From the NCBI RefSeq assembly GCF_023638035.1, contig NZ_JAKRVX010000006.1, forward strand, positions 1-64,000: a stretch of 64,000 nucleotides of DNA, written 5' to 3'. The position numbers were made by a program, and so were the translations under genes. Below the pieces are notes generated by a model that was not told the DNA's origin, did no database searches, and was given only the letters and a program-made list of their open reading frames with translations. Positions 1-8,101 of this stretch are shown piece by piece (positions within the stretch are counted from its first letter, which is position 1; each line of letters begins with the position of its first letter). The DNA comes from Natronocalculus amylovorans. Lineage in GTDB: Archaea; Halobacteriota; Halobacteria; Halobacteriales; Haloferacaceae.

Positions 1-100
1 TCTGATGGTGCGTGTCGTGGTGCCACGTAAGCACCTGCTCGGAGAGGTGTGGTTCGAGTGCGTCGTAGTCGTATGGTAATGGATCAAGTTCGTAGCTCAT
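1..100 (-). CDS. sod: Superoxide dismutase (Mn/Fe type), N-terminal part only
   Basis: Only the first 33 codons are in the window; the gene runs off the left edge. The visible N-terminus reads [18 protein letters not shown] and then TWHHDTHHQ, the characteristic start of Mn/Fe superoxide dismutase. The first histidine of the HH-T-HH block is normally a metal ligand. The enzyme disproportionates superoxide in the cytoplasm. The start is supported by a strong GGAGG ribosome binding site (110-114). Recognised from the N-terminus only; the metal specificity cannot be judged. Confidence 0.85.
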   Translation of the reverse strand, partial: MSYELDPLPYDYDALEPHLSEQVLTWHHDTHHQ

Positions 101-109
101 GGTATAATT

Positions 110-114
110 CCTCC
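110..114 (-). promoter_or_regulatory. Ribosome binding site of sod
   Basis: GGAGG on the minus strand, nine bases before the sod ATG. It is notable because many genes in this window are leaderless or have no clear Shine-Dalgarno sequence. Confidence 0.6.
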
Positions 115-298
115 ACTTTGTTACACGGCCGGTAACCTGTTAAAGGTTGAGGAGTCATTTGATAACATGGGTCACAAAATAGTGGGTTTGGGCGGCGTAT
201 AGCACTCATATGTGGCGATTAGCAACACCCATCGGTCTCCTGTCAACTGAGATTTAGTAATGAGAATACGTTACAGGTATCCAATTGTTGTCAGATAG

Positions 299-916
299 TC
301 AGGCAGGCGAATATGGTTCGGTTCGTCGCTCGTATTCCATCGTGGTTGCAACTGCAGCTGCGATCGATTCACCGAACTCCCGCTCGACGAGGTGCAGTGC
401 GAGGTCGATGCCGGATGTGACACCACCTGCAGTGATAATATCACCATCATCAACCACTCGTTGATGGACCACCACCGCGTCTGTTGCCTCCAATTCGTTG
501 ATCGCACTCCCATGTGTGATTGCTCGTCGTCCATCCGTTACACCCGCAGTAGCGAGAAGCATCCCGCCCGTACACACCGCAGCGATCGGTACTCCTGCGG
601 CATGGTATGCGGCGATCGCATCCGGAACCTCGCCCTTCTGCGCTTCCGCCCATGCACTTGCTTCGGGTTTCTTCGCAGCCCATCCACCGCCCGGGACAAC
701 AAGGAGATCTGGTCGGTCGTCAGCCGTTGGCTCTGGAAGGACGCCATCAACGCCAACTCGTAGTCCATGGCTTGCAGTTATCTGATCCGTGGATTCTAAC
801 GTATAGAGCCGTACGTCTGCATCCGCACCGTTTGCAATTGCATTCTCAAACACTTCGAATGGGCCGATCGCGTCGATTTCGTCAAACCCTTGGTACAGCA
901 AAATCCCGATTTTCAT
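299..916 (-). CDS. DJ-1/PfpI family protein
   Basis: 205 aa, the usual size for the DJ-1/PfpI class I glutamine amidotransferase-like fold. It starts with the typical first strand MKIGILLYQGFDEID and has the nucleophile elbow AVCTGGMLLA with the conserved cysteine, followed by THGSAI. Members include glyoxalase III/deglycase-like enzymes, isocyanide hydratases and AraC-type sensor domains; here there is no DNA-binding domain, so a small cytoplasmic enzyme is most likely. It lies downstream of photolyase on the same strand with a 59-base gap. The substrate is unknown. Confidence 0.85.
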   Translation of the reverse strand: MKIGILLYQGFDEIDAIGPFEVFENAIANGADADVRLYTLESTDQITASHGLRVGVDGVLPEPTADDRPDLLVVPGGGWAAKKPEASAWAEAQKGEVPDAIAAYHAAGVPIAAVCTGGMLLATAGVTDGRRAITHGSAINELEATDAVVVHQRVVDDGDIITAGGVTSGIDLALHLVEREFGESIAAAVATTMEYERRTEPYSPA

Positions 917-975
917 AGGGGGATAGAGGTGAGCAGGCTCAAAATAGGTTCGCCTCGCGGCGAGAGCGGATGCTG

Positions 976-2373
976 TTAGTCGTCGCCACGAGCGGCTTCA
1001 AACATTGAAATCGCTTCTGTCCGGCGTTCGCTGTGATCGACGATCGGCTCTGGATACTCCGGAGCGCTGTTGTATCGCTGTGTCGGTGACGCCTCATGCC
1101 ATGTATGGATAATCTCCGGATCAGCATCCCGAAGCTCTGGAATATACTGTTTGATATACTCCGCATCCGGATCATATCGTTCGCCCTGTGTCATTGGGTT
1201 GAAAATACGGAAGTATGGCTGGGCGTCGGTTCCGGTTGAGGCTGCCCACTGCCAGCCACCATTGTCGTTTGCCGTATCGTGATCGGCCAGTTTCTGTTTG
1301 AACCACTCATATCCCTCTTGCCAATCAATGAGGAGGTCTTTCGTGAGAAATGATGCAACAATCATCCGAATGCGGTTGTGCATATATGCTTCCACACGGA
1401 GCTGTCGCATACCTGCGTCAACGATCGGATAGCCGGTTTGTCCGTCCTTCCACGCTTGCAATGCGTCTGGATCATCATGCCACTCGATTGGATTCTCGTA
1501 GCTTTTGTAGTTTTGCGTGACGACGTGGGGATTGTCCCAAAGCACGTGTGTGTAGAACTCCCGCCATGCAAGCTGTGATTGAAACTCCGTGACGGACTCC
1601 GCCTCGTTTCCGCTGGCACGATCGGCCGCATTTTCGGTTGCAGCGTAGAGCTCTCGAATCCCGATCGTTCCAAATTTCAGATCGACTGAAAGCCGTGAGG
1701 TCCCACTCTTGGTTGGGTAGTCCCGATCATCGGCATAGCGATAGATTGCCTCTCCGCAGAATGTTGCGGCACGCTCTCTGGCCGCGTCGGTTCCTGCAGA
1801 TGGAATGGTTGCCTCCGGCTCTTCAAAACCGAGATCAGACAGGGTCGGAAGTGGCTCACCTGAAAGGGAAGCCAGATCGTCTGCAGCAGGCTCGGGATAC
1901 GGGTCGGCTTTCGCTCTCTTGCGCCATTTCTTCCAAAAGTAGGTGTAAACCGAGTAGATATCCCCTTTATTCGTCGTAATTGCGCCTGGCTTGTGGTGGA
2001 TTGCGTCGTGGAACGTTTCAACAGCAATACCTTCCGATGTGAGTGCGTCACGAACACGATCGTCTCGTTCCCGAGCGAGACCACTATAGTCGGTATTCCA
2101 GACCACTCGATCGGCACCAACATCAGCGGCGAGCTGAGAGAGGACCGTCGCCGGATCGCCGTTGAGCACAATCAGATCGCTCCCGTGATCTTGATACCAC
2201 GATCGCAGTGCCGTGAGCGCGTCCAACATGAACGCAACTCGTGGTGGGGCTGCATGTTCCAAGATGTCGCGATCGAAGACAAACACTGGAACGGTCTCGC
2301 CAGCACTGGTTGCTTCAAAGAGGCCACGGTTGTCGGACGATCGCAGATCACGCCGGTGCCAGAACAGCTGCAT
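976..2373 (-). CDS. phr: Deoxyribodipyrimidine photolyase
   Basis: 465 aa, full length for a class I CPD photolyase, which uses FADH- and light to split cyclobutane pyrimidine dimers. The N-terminal alpha/beta antenna domain starts with LFWHRRDLR. The C-terminal FAD domain carries WREFYTHVLW, GYPIVDAGMRQL, NRIRMIVASFLTKDLLIDW and DTANDNGGWQWAASTGTDAQP, which are FAD- and DNA-contacting signatures. The tryptophans of the usual electron-transfer region appear intact. In these sun-exposed archaea this is the main light-dependent UV repair enzyme. A 6-4 photolyase or cryptochrome role is less likely given the motif set. Confidence 0.95.
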   Translation of the reverse strand: MQLFWHRRDLRSSDNRGLFEATSAGETVPVFVFDRDILEHAAPPRVAFMLDALTALRSWYQDHGSDLIVLNGDPATVLSQLAADVGADRVVWNTDYSGLARERDDRVRDALTSEGIAVETFHDAIHHKPGAITTNKGDIYSVYTYFWKKWRKRAKADPYPEPAADDLASLSGEPLPTLSDLGFEEPEATIPSAGTDAARERAATFCGEAIYRYADDRDYPTKSGTSRLSVDLKFGTIGIRELYAATENAADRASGNEAESVTEFQSQLAWREFYTHVLWDNPHVVTQNYKSYENPIEWHDDPDALQAWKDGQTGYPIVDAGMRQLRVEAYMHNRIRMIVASFLTKDLLIDWQEGYEWFKQKLADHDTANDNGGWQWAASTGTDAQPYFRIFNPMTQGERYDPDAEYIKQYIPELRDADPEIIHTWHEASPTQRYNSAPEYPEPIVDHSERRTEAISMFEAARGDD

Positions 2374-2405
2374 ACCACCCCTACGAAGTCAACACATATG
2401 GTGGT

Positions 2406-2927
2406 TTATGCCTCAGCCTCCTGTTCCAACCGGACACTCAACACTGGCGTCTGTGAATGGCGAATAATGTGTTCTGTAACACTCCCAATCAGTCGGCGCT
2501 CCAACCCGCTTCGTCCGTGTGTCCCCATCACGATCACATCAATCTCGTGCTCCTCCGCATAGCGTTCAATAACGTTCGCAGGGTCGCCACGATCCACTGC
2601 AGCGACGGCATCGATCCCATCTTTTTCAAGTTCGGCTACAATATCCGTTGTGAGTTCGGTGCCTTCACGCTCAAGTACATCGCCGATATCGACATCATCT
2701 TTTGTCATTCCCGTCTGTGCTGGGTCCTCACGCTGTCGTCGCACCATTCCGGTCGTCCATCGACCGTGTTCGTCTTTGCGCATCTGCATCGGTGATTTAA
2801 ATCCAGCATCAACGACAAAGAGGATGTGAACGGTGCCACCAAACTGTTCACCGATGGTTCGAGCATGTTTGAGTGCACATTCTGCACCTTCGCTTCCGTC
2901 CGTTGGGTAGAGAATCCGATCGTACAT
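2406..2927 (-). CDS. UspA-family universal stress protein
   Basis: 173 aa. It starts MYDRILYPTDGSEGAE and ends with the ATP-binding signature G-T-H-G-R-S-G-L-E-R-R-L-I-G-S-V-T-E (GxxG-9x-GS). Usp proteins are small cytoplasmic dimers that bind ATP and are induced by stress. It is about 30 residues longer than a typical single-domain Usp because of a charged insert around residues 48-85 (MQMRKDEHGRW...). It is transcribed towards the photolyase gene with a 32-base gap. An inverted repeat spans its start codon (see the 2926-2990 entry). Confidence 0.9.
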   Translation of the reverse strand: MYDRILYPTDGSEGAECALKHARTIGEQFGGTVHILFVVDAGFKSPMQMRKDEHGRWTTGMVRRQREDPAQTGMTKDDVDIGDVLEREGTELTTDIVAELEKDGIDAVAAVDRGDPANVIERYAEEHEIDVIVMGTHGRSGLERRLIGSVTEHIIRHSQTPVLSVRLEQEAEA

Positions 2928-2990
2928 AATCCATCGTAGAATATGATTGTCTGGCGAGATAGCTGTACGTTCCAGATTATTATGGATTAT
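2926..2990. repeat. 9-bp inverted repeat around the usp start
   Basis: ATAATCCAT (2926-2934) and ATGGATTAT (2982-2990) are exact inverse copies 47 bases apart. The left arm overlaps the usp start codon and the right arm abuts a TATATAAT-like sequence. This is a possible operator for usp; it could also be chance in AT-rich DNA. Confidence 0.35.
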
Positions 2991-3250
2991 ATATCGTCTA
3001 TTTCAAAAGCGATCGGTCCAGGTGAGAGAACCTGCGGTTTGCATGCTGCGTTGTAAATTCTGTACCTATGAACCCAGATTTCCTTGCGGCTGGCCGGCTA
3101 TTTTTATGATATTTATTCAGGTAATATTATATTTATACCTAAATATTACCTCGCAAATAACGCTCTCTCAGCGATCGCTTTGCACTCATTTGTGTTCTCT
3201 AATACCTGCTCAGCGCTGGCTGTTTGCAGACTCGCGCTGACAGTGGTGTG
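2928..3250. other. Non-coding, AT-rich stretch upstream of the exported-protein cluster
   Basis: I see no convincing gene here; the open frames lack family resemblance and an acidic composition. It contains the usp promoter region and an AT-rich block near 3105-3160 with a perfect inverted repeat, listed separately. Confidence 0.5.
3119..3151. repeat. Perfect 10-bp inverted repeat, possible operator
   Basis: AGGTAATATT (3119-3128) is matched exactly by AATATTACCT (3142-3151) around a 13-base AT-only centre. It sits about 100 bases before the TATA box of the first cluster gene. A dimeric regulator, perhaps one of the four DUF7344 proteins nearby, could bind it; that link is inference. Confidence 0.4.
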
Positions 3251-3259
3251 TATATAAAA
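3251..3259 (+). promoter_or_regulatory. TATA box for the first exported-protein operon
   Basis: TATATAAAA, the clearest archaeal TATA box in the window. A start site would be expected near 3280, giving a leader of roughly 110 bases before the ATG at 3389. That is unusually long for a haloarchaeal mRNA and contains several hairpins: CCCA-ACG-TGGG near 3264-3274, CGGCC-TGACT-GGCCG at 3293-3307, and the tRNA-like element. Confidence 0.7.
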
Positions 3260-3316
3260 GACCCCCAACGTGGGTTCTCAAATCGAGGATATCGGCCTGA
3301 CTGGCCGTTTGATCTA

Positions 3317-3373
3317 CCCACAGGGGACTGCACAACGGTTCGACTCCATTGGTGGGCATCCTGCATACGCAGG
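3317..3373 (+). ncRNA. tRNA-like leader element, copy 1
   Basis: CCCAC (3317-3321) can pair with GTGGG (3352-3356), enclosing a T-arm-like hairpin AACGG-TTCGACT-CCATT (3334-3350, one mismatch). The 7-base loop has the tRNA T-loop sequence. A second perfect hairpin CCTGC-ATAC-GCAGG (3360-3373) follows, ending 15 bases before the ATG. Two further copies precede two other subunit genes. No D-arm or anticodon arm is present, so this is not a tRNA gene. Confidence 0.6.
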
Positions 3374-3388
3374 CGAGTATATACACAT

Positions 3389-4825
3389 ATGACAGACGAT
3401 AACTCCAAAACCGGACTCTCCCGCCGAAAAATGCTCGGCGGTATTGGAATGATCGGCGTTGCATCAGCTGGTGCAGGGCTCGGAACAACCGCATACTTCA
3501 GCGATCGGACAAGCTTTAGGGATAATCACCTCGAAGCGGGTCAACTCGAACTCTTTGTTGATTTCAAATACTACGAGGATCAAGGCATTAGAGGAATACA
3601 AGAAGGCGACGGAACTGTTGCTGGACACAAATTAGTCGAAGTCAGCGAGGATTACTATGATGTCGAGTACAAAGACCCCGTCTCGATCGATCTTGATGAC
3701 CTCAAACCAGGTGATTTCGGAAAATACAAACTGTGTTTCAACATCCACGATAACCCTGCATACCTCTGGCTATGTGGGCATCTTACTGAGAACAACCTAG
3801 GGAAGCTCAACCGCCCAAAAAAGAAGGCGATCGCCGAGCTGAAAGACGAGTATGATGAGGACTGGTACAAAGACCTCGACACTGAATCTGAGGAAATGGA
3901 CGGGTTCCTTGGGGATGCGCTTGATGTACTTGTCTACTATTGTGACGAAGATGAACATGGTGAAGATTTCGATCAGCAGGTGACAAAAGAGGATGTCGAA
4001 GACGATCTTATTGCACACGGAAGCCTCAAAGAAGTGCTTGCTGACCTGAAGAACGGATTCCCACTAGATGGTAATGGCGAGCTCGATAGCGGTGTCGAAA
4101 ACCGCAACTGCTACGATGGAACTGAATACACCGCAGCAGACAACGGAGAGAAAGAAAACCCGTGTGTCTGCTTCCAGTGGTCCCTCTCAACAGAGGTTGG
4201 CAACGAAATCCAGAACGATAGCGTCAAATTCGATCTTGACTTCTTTGCTGAGCAGTGCCGCCACAACGACGGTGTGACGAATCCATGCATTACGTCTGAA
4301 GTCGTGGATGGATTCGGAAAAAATGTATTGGAAGCCGAGAAACTCTGGTTCTCAAAAGCAAGGAACGGTGGCAGTAATACCTTTGAACTCATTGTTGGGG
4401 ATACAGACCAAGATTCTGATACCTCCGGATTCGATTACTCTAGCTCAGCGTTTACCGGAGAGTTCACGCTGACTTACGATGCAGCGTCCGGGCAGGCGGA
4501 AATGACCCTTGCAAACGGCGATGAGCAGACTGTAGAGTACCCTGTTACGACCTCTGACGGTAACGCAATTTCAATTGTTACAAGAGGGAACCAGTCAGAT
4601 CATCTCTCCCGTGTGACGAACATCCGGCTGAACAGTTCCGCTCCGAGCGGTCCGGATGCGGTTGAGAACGAGGGAAGTGGAGAAACATCCCTAAACCTGA
4701 CAGATATCGACACATCCGTCAGTTGGACTCTTACCGGAGAGATAGAGTTTGAGGGTCTAGATAACGACCCAAGCGCGTCTGATGAAAATCCTGCAGTGTA
4801 TGTCGATGTTCTAGACGCCCCATAA
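3389..4825 (+). CDS. SipW-class (TasA-like) exported structural protein with C-terminal extension
   Basis: 478 aa from the ATG after the leader; an earlier in-frame start would include leader RNA. The N-terminus has a twin-arginine stretch (LSRRKMLGG), a hydrophobic core and the SipW-type site GTTAYFSD, so the mature protein probably starts near F37. The scaffold common to the cluster follows: AGQLEL, LKPGD with DNPAYLWLCG, a SLKEVLADL helix, and AEQCRHND at 287-294. Residues 295-478 form an extra beta-rich domain shared with the 14702-16021 protein. The many cysteines suggest disulfides. By analogy with TasA and archaeal bundling pili it is an extracellular fibre or matrix subunit; that role is inferred. 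It is the first gene of a two-gene operon. Confidence 0.75.
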   Translation: MTDDNSKTGLSRRKMLGGIGMIGVASAGAGLGTTAYFSDRTSFRDNHLEAGQLELFVDFKYYEDQGIRGIQEGDGTVAGHKLVEVSEDYYDVEYKDPVSIDLDDLKPGDFGKYKLCFNIHDNPAYLWLCGHLTENNLGKLNRPKKKAIAELKDEYDEDWYKDLDTESEEMDGFLGDALDVLVYYCDEDEHGEDFDQQVTKEDVEDDLIAHGSLKEVLADLKNGFPLDGNGELDSGVENRNCYDGTEYTAADNGEKENPCVCFQWSLSTEVGNEIQNDSVKFDLDFFAEQCRHNDGVTNPCITSEVVDGFGKNVLEAEKLWFSKARNGGSNTFELIVGDTDQDSDTSGFDYSSSAFTGEFTLTYDAASGQAEMTLANGDEQTVEYPVTTSDGNAISIVTRGNQSDHLSRVTNIRLNSSAPSGPDAVENEGSGETSLNLTDIDTSVSWTLTGEIEFEGLDNDPSASDENPAVYVDVLDAP

Positions 4826-4843
4826 TCACTGATAATCTTTTTC

Positions 4844-4901
4844 ACCCATTTTGGTGTGGATCGACGGTTCGAATCCGTCAGTGGGTTTCCCCGCTTGGGG
4901 A
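4844..4901 (+). ncRNA. tRNA-like leader element, copy 2
   Basis: This is the best copy. ACCCATT (4844-4850) pairs over seven positions (one G-U) with AGTGGGT (4880-4886). Between them are a 12-base spacer and a perfect T-arm GACGG-TTCGAAT-CCGTC (4863-4879). A second hairpin TCCCC-GCTT-GGGGA (4888-4901) ends eight bases before the ATG. The element fills nearly the whole 84-base gap between two cluster genes, so it acts inside an operon transcript. Confidence 0.65.
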
Positions 4902-4909
4902 CGATTACA

Positions 4910-6247
4910 ATGACAGAAGAAAATACACAAACCTCCCGCTTCTCGCGCCGACAGATGCTTGGCGCACTCGGGACCGTTGGTGTCGTCTCTGCTGGTGCAG
5001 GCTACGGTACGTCTGCGTTCCTCAGCGATCGAACCACATTTGAAAATAACCACATCACCGCCGGACAGCTCGAACTCAGCGTCACGTGGCAACAACTCTA
5101 CCACGGTGCAAGTACCGATCGACGACCAGACGACTATGGATCAGTTGGCCGGCCGTTCGTGAATGCATTCCCGGATGAAAACGAAGACGGGCTCCAGTCG
5201 TTTGGCGATCGACAGTATGTTGATCTTGACGAGTACGACGATGACGATGACGGGCGAGAACAAGCAGCGATCGATGGTGAAAACCTAGAGTTCTCCTGTG
5301 AGGAGGTACTCAACGAACTTGGCGATCCAAATGAGATCGTAGACGGAGAGCCGTTGATCAACCTCGACGATGTGAAACCAGGCGATCGAGGCGAAATTAC
5401 ATTTGGTGCCAAACTCTGTGACAATCCTGGATATATCTGGCTTGGCGGGCACGTAGATGACGAGTTTGACGGCTCTGCACTCGCAGACGCAATTCAAGCC
5501 CGCGTCTGGTACGACGACGGTAATAACGTCTATGAACCAGGTGAACCAGTCATCGCAACTGGGTCACTGCAAGAAGTTCTCGATCAACTCAGAGAGGGCG
5601 AGCTCTTAACGCCGGAACCAGGATCTGTTGAACCGCCGGAAAACGGTAATGGAGTGACACTAACTGAGGATGATTGTGAGGTCGTAGATGGAAACCCACG
5701 ATGTATTTCGCTTGGACTACAGACTGCCCTTGAGATTGATTCGAGCGAGTTAGAAGGATTGGCAGAAGGCGACTCAGAAACATTCGATACTGACTTCGGC
5801 GGTACAGTAACAATCACGGTAACTGCGGTCTCTGAAGATGATGTTAGAGAGTTTGACTTCGAATTAAATGGATTTGAAGTAGATACGGTCATTATAAAAG
5901 GTGGGCCGAATGCAAATGTCTGCAGTCAAGAAGATGGTGACGGAGAAACGCTCACAGCAAGCAGCGGTGACGGTCTCGGAGCACCATTCCGAACTGACGA
6001 ACAGCGGTTCGGTGTCAGCGCGATTCGTTTCTGTTTCGACGGTGAACCAACGGTTGTTGACCCCGAAGACCCTGGCGATGAGGTCTGTTTTGAGCCGTCG
6101 AATACACAGTTCCTTGGCTTCGAATGGGAACTTCCAGCCGATGTCGGCAATGATATTCAAAACGAGAGCGTCAAGTTCGATCTAAAATTCTACGGCGAAC
6201 AGTGCAGACACAATCCAGAACCTGCAACCCCATTCGGAAACAACTGA
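4910..6247 (+). CDS. SipW-class (TasA-like) exported structural protein with inserted IKGG domain
   Basis: 445 aa from the ATG right after the leader element. Signal region: FSRRQMLGA, then GTSAFLSD; the mature start is probably at FLSD. It has a very acidic stretch (DEYDDDDDGRE), VKPGD with CDNPGYIWLGGH, VWYDDGNNVYEPGEPV and a SLQEVLDQL helix. Around residues 240-385 an extra domain is inserted with VDTVIIKGGPNANVC and AIRFCF. That motif set also occurs as a C-terminal add-on in the proteins at 8212 and 12077. The chain ends shortly after GEQCRHN (429-435) with TPFGNN. Probably a surface fibre or matrix subunit, co-transcribed with the gene at 3389. Confidence 0.75.
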   Translation: MTEENTQTSRFSRRQMLGALGTVGVVSAGAGYGTSAFLSDRTTFENNHITAGQLELSVTWQQLYHGASTDRRPDDYGSVGRPFVNAFPDENEDGLQSFGDRQYVDLDEYDDDDDGREQAAIDGENLEFSCEEVLNELGDPNEIVDGEPLINLDDVKPGDRGEITFGAKLCDNPGYIWLGGHVDDEFDGSALADAIQARVWYDDGNNVYEPGEPVIATGSLQEVLDQLREGELLTPEPGSVEPPENGNGVTLTEDDCEVVDGNPRCISLGLQTALEIDSSELEGLAEGDSETFDTDFGGTVTITVTAVSEDDVREFDFELNGFEVDTVIIKGGPNANVCSQEDGDGETLTASSGDGLGAPFRTDEQRFGVSAIRFCFDGEPTVVDPEDPGDEVCFEPSNTQFLGFEWELPADVGNDIQNESVKFDLKFYGEQCRHNPEPATPFGNN

Positions 6248-6261
6248 TCCGAAGTTACAGA

Positions 6262-6270
6262 TTTATTTTT
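6262..6270 (+). terminator. T-rich terminator candidate
   Basis: TTTATTTTT about 15 bases after the stop of the 445-aa protein, between two convergent genes. T-rich tracts after a stop are the usual archaeal termination signal. Confidence 0.45.
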
Positions 6271-6380
6271 CAAAGCGACGATAAGCCCAGAGCGAACAGC
6301 GATGGCTGTGTGCTCCGAATTAAAACGGAACAGGCCGAGTGTGCAAGATAACTAATTGGAAACTAACACTTTTACCTCTG

Positions 6381-6905
6381 TTATCCAAACAGCTGCAGCA
6401 GCCGCCATCTGGAGGTCCATAGCTGATAGCCGACGGAGATCGCAAATACACCCAAAACAAGGCTTGCCCACAGGATCGGATCGATCGCGCCGACAAGTGG
6501 CAATCCAATGAGCGAAAAGATGACGAGCATCTGTCCACTGATACCAAGCAGTTGGTAGTACTCACCCCACGTGACGCCATATTTTGTGACGACGTCCATG
6601 TATCGATCGACCTGTTTAGCGCCGTCGCGAAGTTCGATCTCTCGGGAATCGATATGGTATTTGATGATCCCAAGCTCATCGAGTTTCGGAAGGTGGGTCT
6701 GATGGAGGGAGGCATACACGCTATCGCGTGTTGATTTGGGGACCGGGCGGGTAGCGGTTTCTACCTCAGCGATCGCGGTTGCAAGTTCGGCGACGGTGAT
6801 CCGACCGGAAGTTGTCGTCAAGACACGAAGTGTCTCCCATCGTCGTTCATTTGCAAGCACATCGTAGATCTCGATCTCGCTGAGATGTGGTTTCTGGCTA
6901 AGCAT
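6381..6905 (-). CDS. DUF7344-type winged-helix regulator with two membrane segments
   Basis: 174 aa. The N-terminal half is a winged helix: VLANERRWETLRVL, then TVAELATAIAEVE, then DSVYASLHQTHLPKLDELGIIKYH, the usual haloarchaeal DUF7344 pattern. The C-terminal part (about 115-165) contains two hydrophobic segments, so the DNA-binding domain is probably tethered to the inner face of the membrane. It is convergent with the first cluster operon and divergent from the 292-aa gene at 7143. Close relative of the regulator at 19508 (same LANERR subtype). Probably a local regulator of the exported-protein genes (inference). Confidence 0.8.
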   Translation of the reverse strand: MLSQKPHLSEIEIYDVLANERRWETLRVLTTTSGRITVAELATAIAEVETATRPVPKSTRDSVYASLHQTHLPKLDELGIIKYHIDSREIELRDGAKQVDRYMDVVTKYGVTWGEYYQLLGISGQMLVIFSLIGLPLVGAIDPILWASLVLGVFAISVGYQLWTSRWRLLQLFG

Positions 6906-7142
6906 CTGTTCGTACCAATATGGTCGATTATCCCACGGTTATGTATGCACAGGCTTCAGTTATCAAAAAGCCAGAAGAAAATTCAGTAGCAGCCCGTTTC
7001 ATCGCGACGGGCGACACTAACGAGACCTCAGAAGCGGCTTATTAGTCGTTTGGCCGAGTATGAGTCTCTATAGCTAACAGGCCTACAGACGTGTACGCAT
7101 CCATATGATCGGCCTCGATAGTGTGTCGATCGGGATGTGAAT

Positions 7143-8021
7143 ATGTCTCCACAACTACCAGAATTATCACGGCGGTCGATCCTCGTTGGTCTTGGTGCAG
7201 TCGGTGTCACGGCTGCTGGCGCTGGGCTCGGGACAACTGCCTTCCAACGAGATCAAGAATCGCTCGATGAAAGCCAGCTCGAAATGGGGCACGTGGACTT
7301 AGCAGTTCACTATGACTTCTTCCGTGACCAAGGACGACGGGATGAACCCGGTGGAATTGGTCGGAGCAATCGGGGAACAGGAACTGTTGGTATCTCAAGC
7401 GGTGGAACAGATGTCGAAGAAAAAGATGAGTCAGATGACGAGTATACTAAAAAACAGAAAGTCAAATACAATATCCGGGATATCAAGCCCGGCGATATGG
7501 GTTTTCTTCGGTTCTGCTTCTCAATCGTCGACAACGACTCGTACCTCTGGAGCTGTGGGGAGTTCACTGACGAAACAGTCGGAACCGGCGGCGGAAAGGC
7601 CGCAGACTACATTGATGCAACACTCTACTACTGCACAAAAGACACGCACAAGGACGACCCGATCGATCCGAAGTCAGTGCTCGTCTCTGGAACCCTTCGA
7701 GACGTATTTTCAGCTCTCAAACAGGGGATTCCACTTGATGCGGAGGCGCGAACCGCTGGCGGATCAGACTCAACGAAGCCCCCGCTTGCAAACAGGACCT
7801 GTTTCGACGGCTCAGAGACACACAAAGAGCCGAATGAAACCTGTTTGTGTCTCAAATGGGAGCTTCCAATCCGATCGCAGACTACTGATGAGGAAACACT
7901 GAACAACAACAAGGTACAGGGGGCCGGCGTCAAGTTCGGTCTCACATTTACCGCCGAACAGTGTAGATACAACGATGGAACAGAAAGTCCGTGCAGCGAT
8001 GCGGCATACGTGGGGAAATGA
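7143..8021 (+). CDS. SipW-class (TasA-like) exported structural protein
   Basis: 292 aa from ATG 7143; a GTG two codons earlier (7137) is an alternative start. The N-terminus has LSRRSILVG, a hydrophobic core and GTTAFQRDQES in place of the usual FSD, so the cleavage site is somewhat degenerate. The scaffold is clear: IKPGD followed by DNDSYLWSCGEF, TLYYCTKD, a TLRDVFSALKQG helix, CFDGSE, CLCLKWELP and AEQCRYND at 271-278 near the C-terminus. It ends shortly after ESPC without an added domain. It appears monocistronic: 237 bases from the divergent regulator and followed by a strong hairpin. No tRNA-like leader is seen. Confidence 0.75.
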   Translation: MSPQLPELSRRSILVGLGAVGVTAAGAGLGTTAFQRDQESLDESQLEMGHVDLAVHYDFFRDQGRRDEPGGIGRSNRGTGTVGISSGGTDVEEKDESDDEYTKKQKVKYNIRDIKPGDMGFLRFCFSIVDNDSYLWSCGEFTDETVGTGGGKAADYIDATLYYCTKDTHKDDPIDPKSVLVSGTLRDVFSALKQGIPLDAEARTAGGSDSTKPPLANRTCFDGSETHKEPNETCLCLKWELPIRSQTTDEETLNNNKVQGAGVKFGLTFTAEQCRYNDGTESPCSDAAYVGK

Positions 8022-8059
8022 TTCGTCTACGATTTCAGTCGATAGTAGGTGGACATTAT

Positions 8060-8101
8060 ACGGCTCGTATCGAGTCCATACTGAAACGGTACGAGAGCCG
8101 T
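8060..8101 (+). repeat. Long hairpin between two exported-protein genes
   Basis: ACGGCTCGTA (8060-8069) can pair with TACGAGAGCCGT (8090-8101), a 10-bp stem with a two-base bulge, 38 bases after the stop of the 292-aa gene. There is no T-run after it. It may end or stabilise the upstream mRNA, or form part of the leader of the next gene. Confidence 0.4.

Noticed and set aside
2947-3240. 97-codon open frame before the exported-protein cluster
   Set aside because: It covers the AT-rich block and inverted repeat, and its translation is Cys/Arg/Leu-rich without haloarchaeal composition.
4844-4886. Possible tRNA gene, because of a perfect T-arm with loop TTCGAAT
   Set aside because: There is no D-arm or anticodon arm in the 12-base spacer, and the same truncated layout recurs before two other genes. 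It is better seen as a tRNA-like mRNA element.
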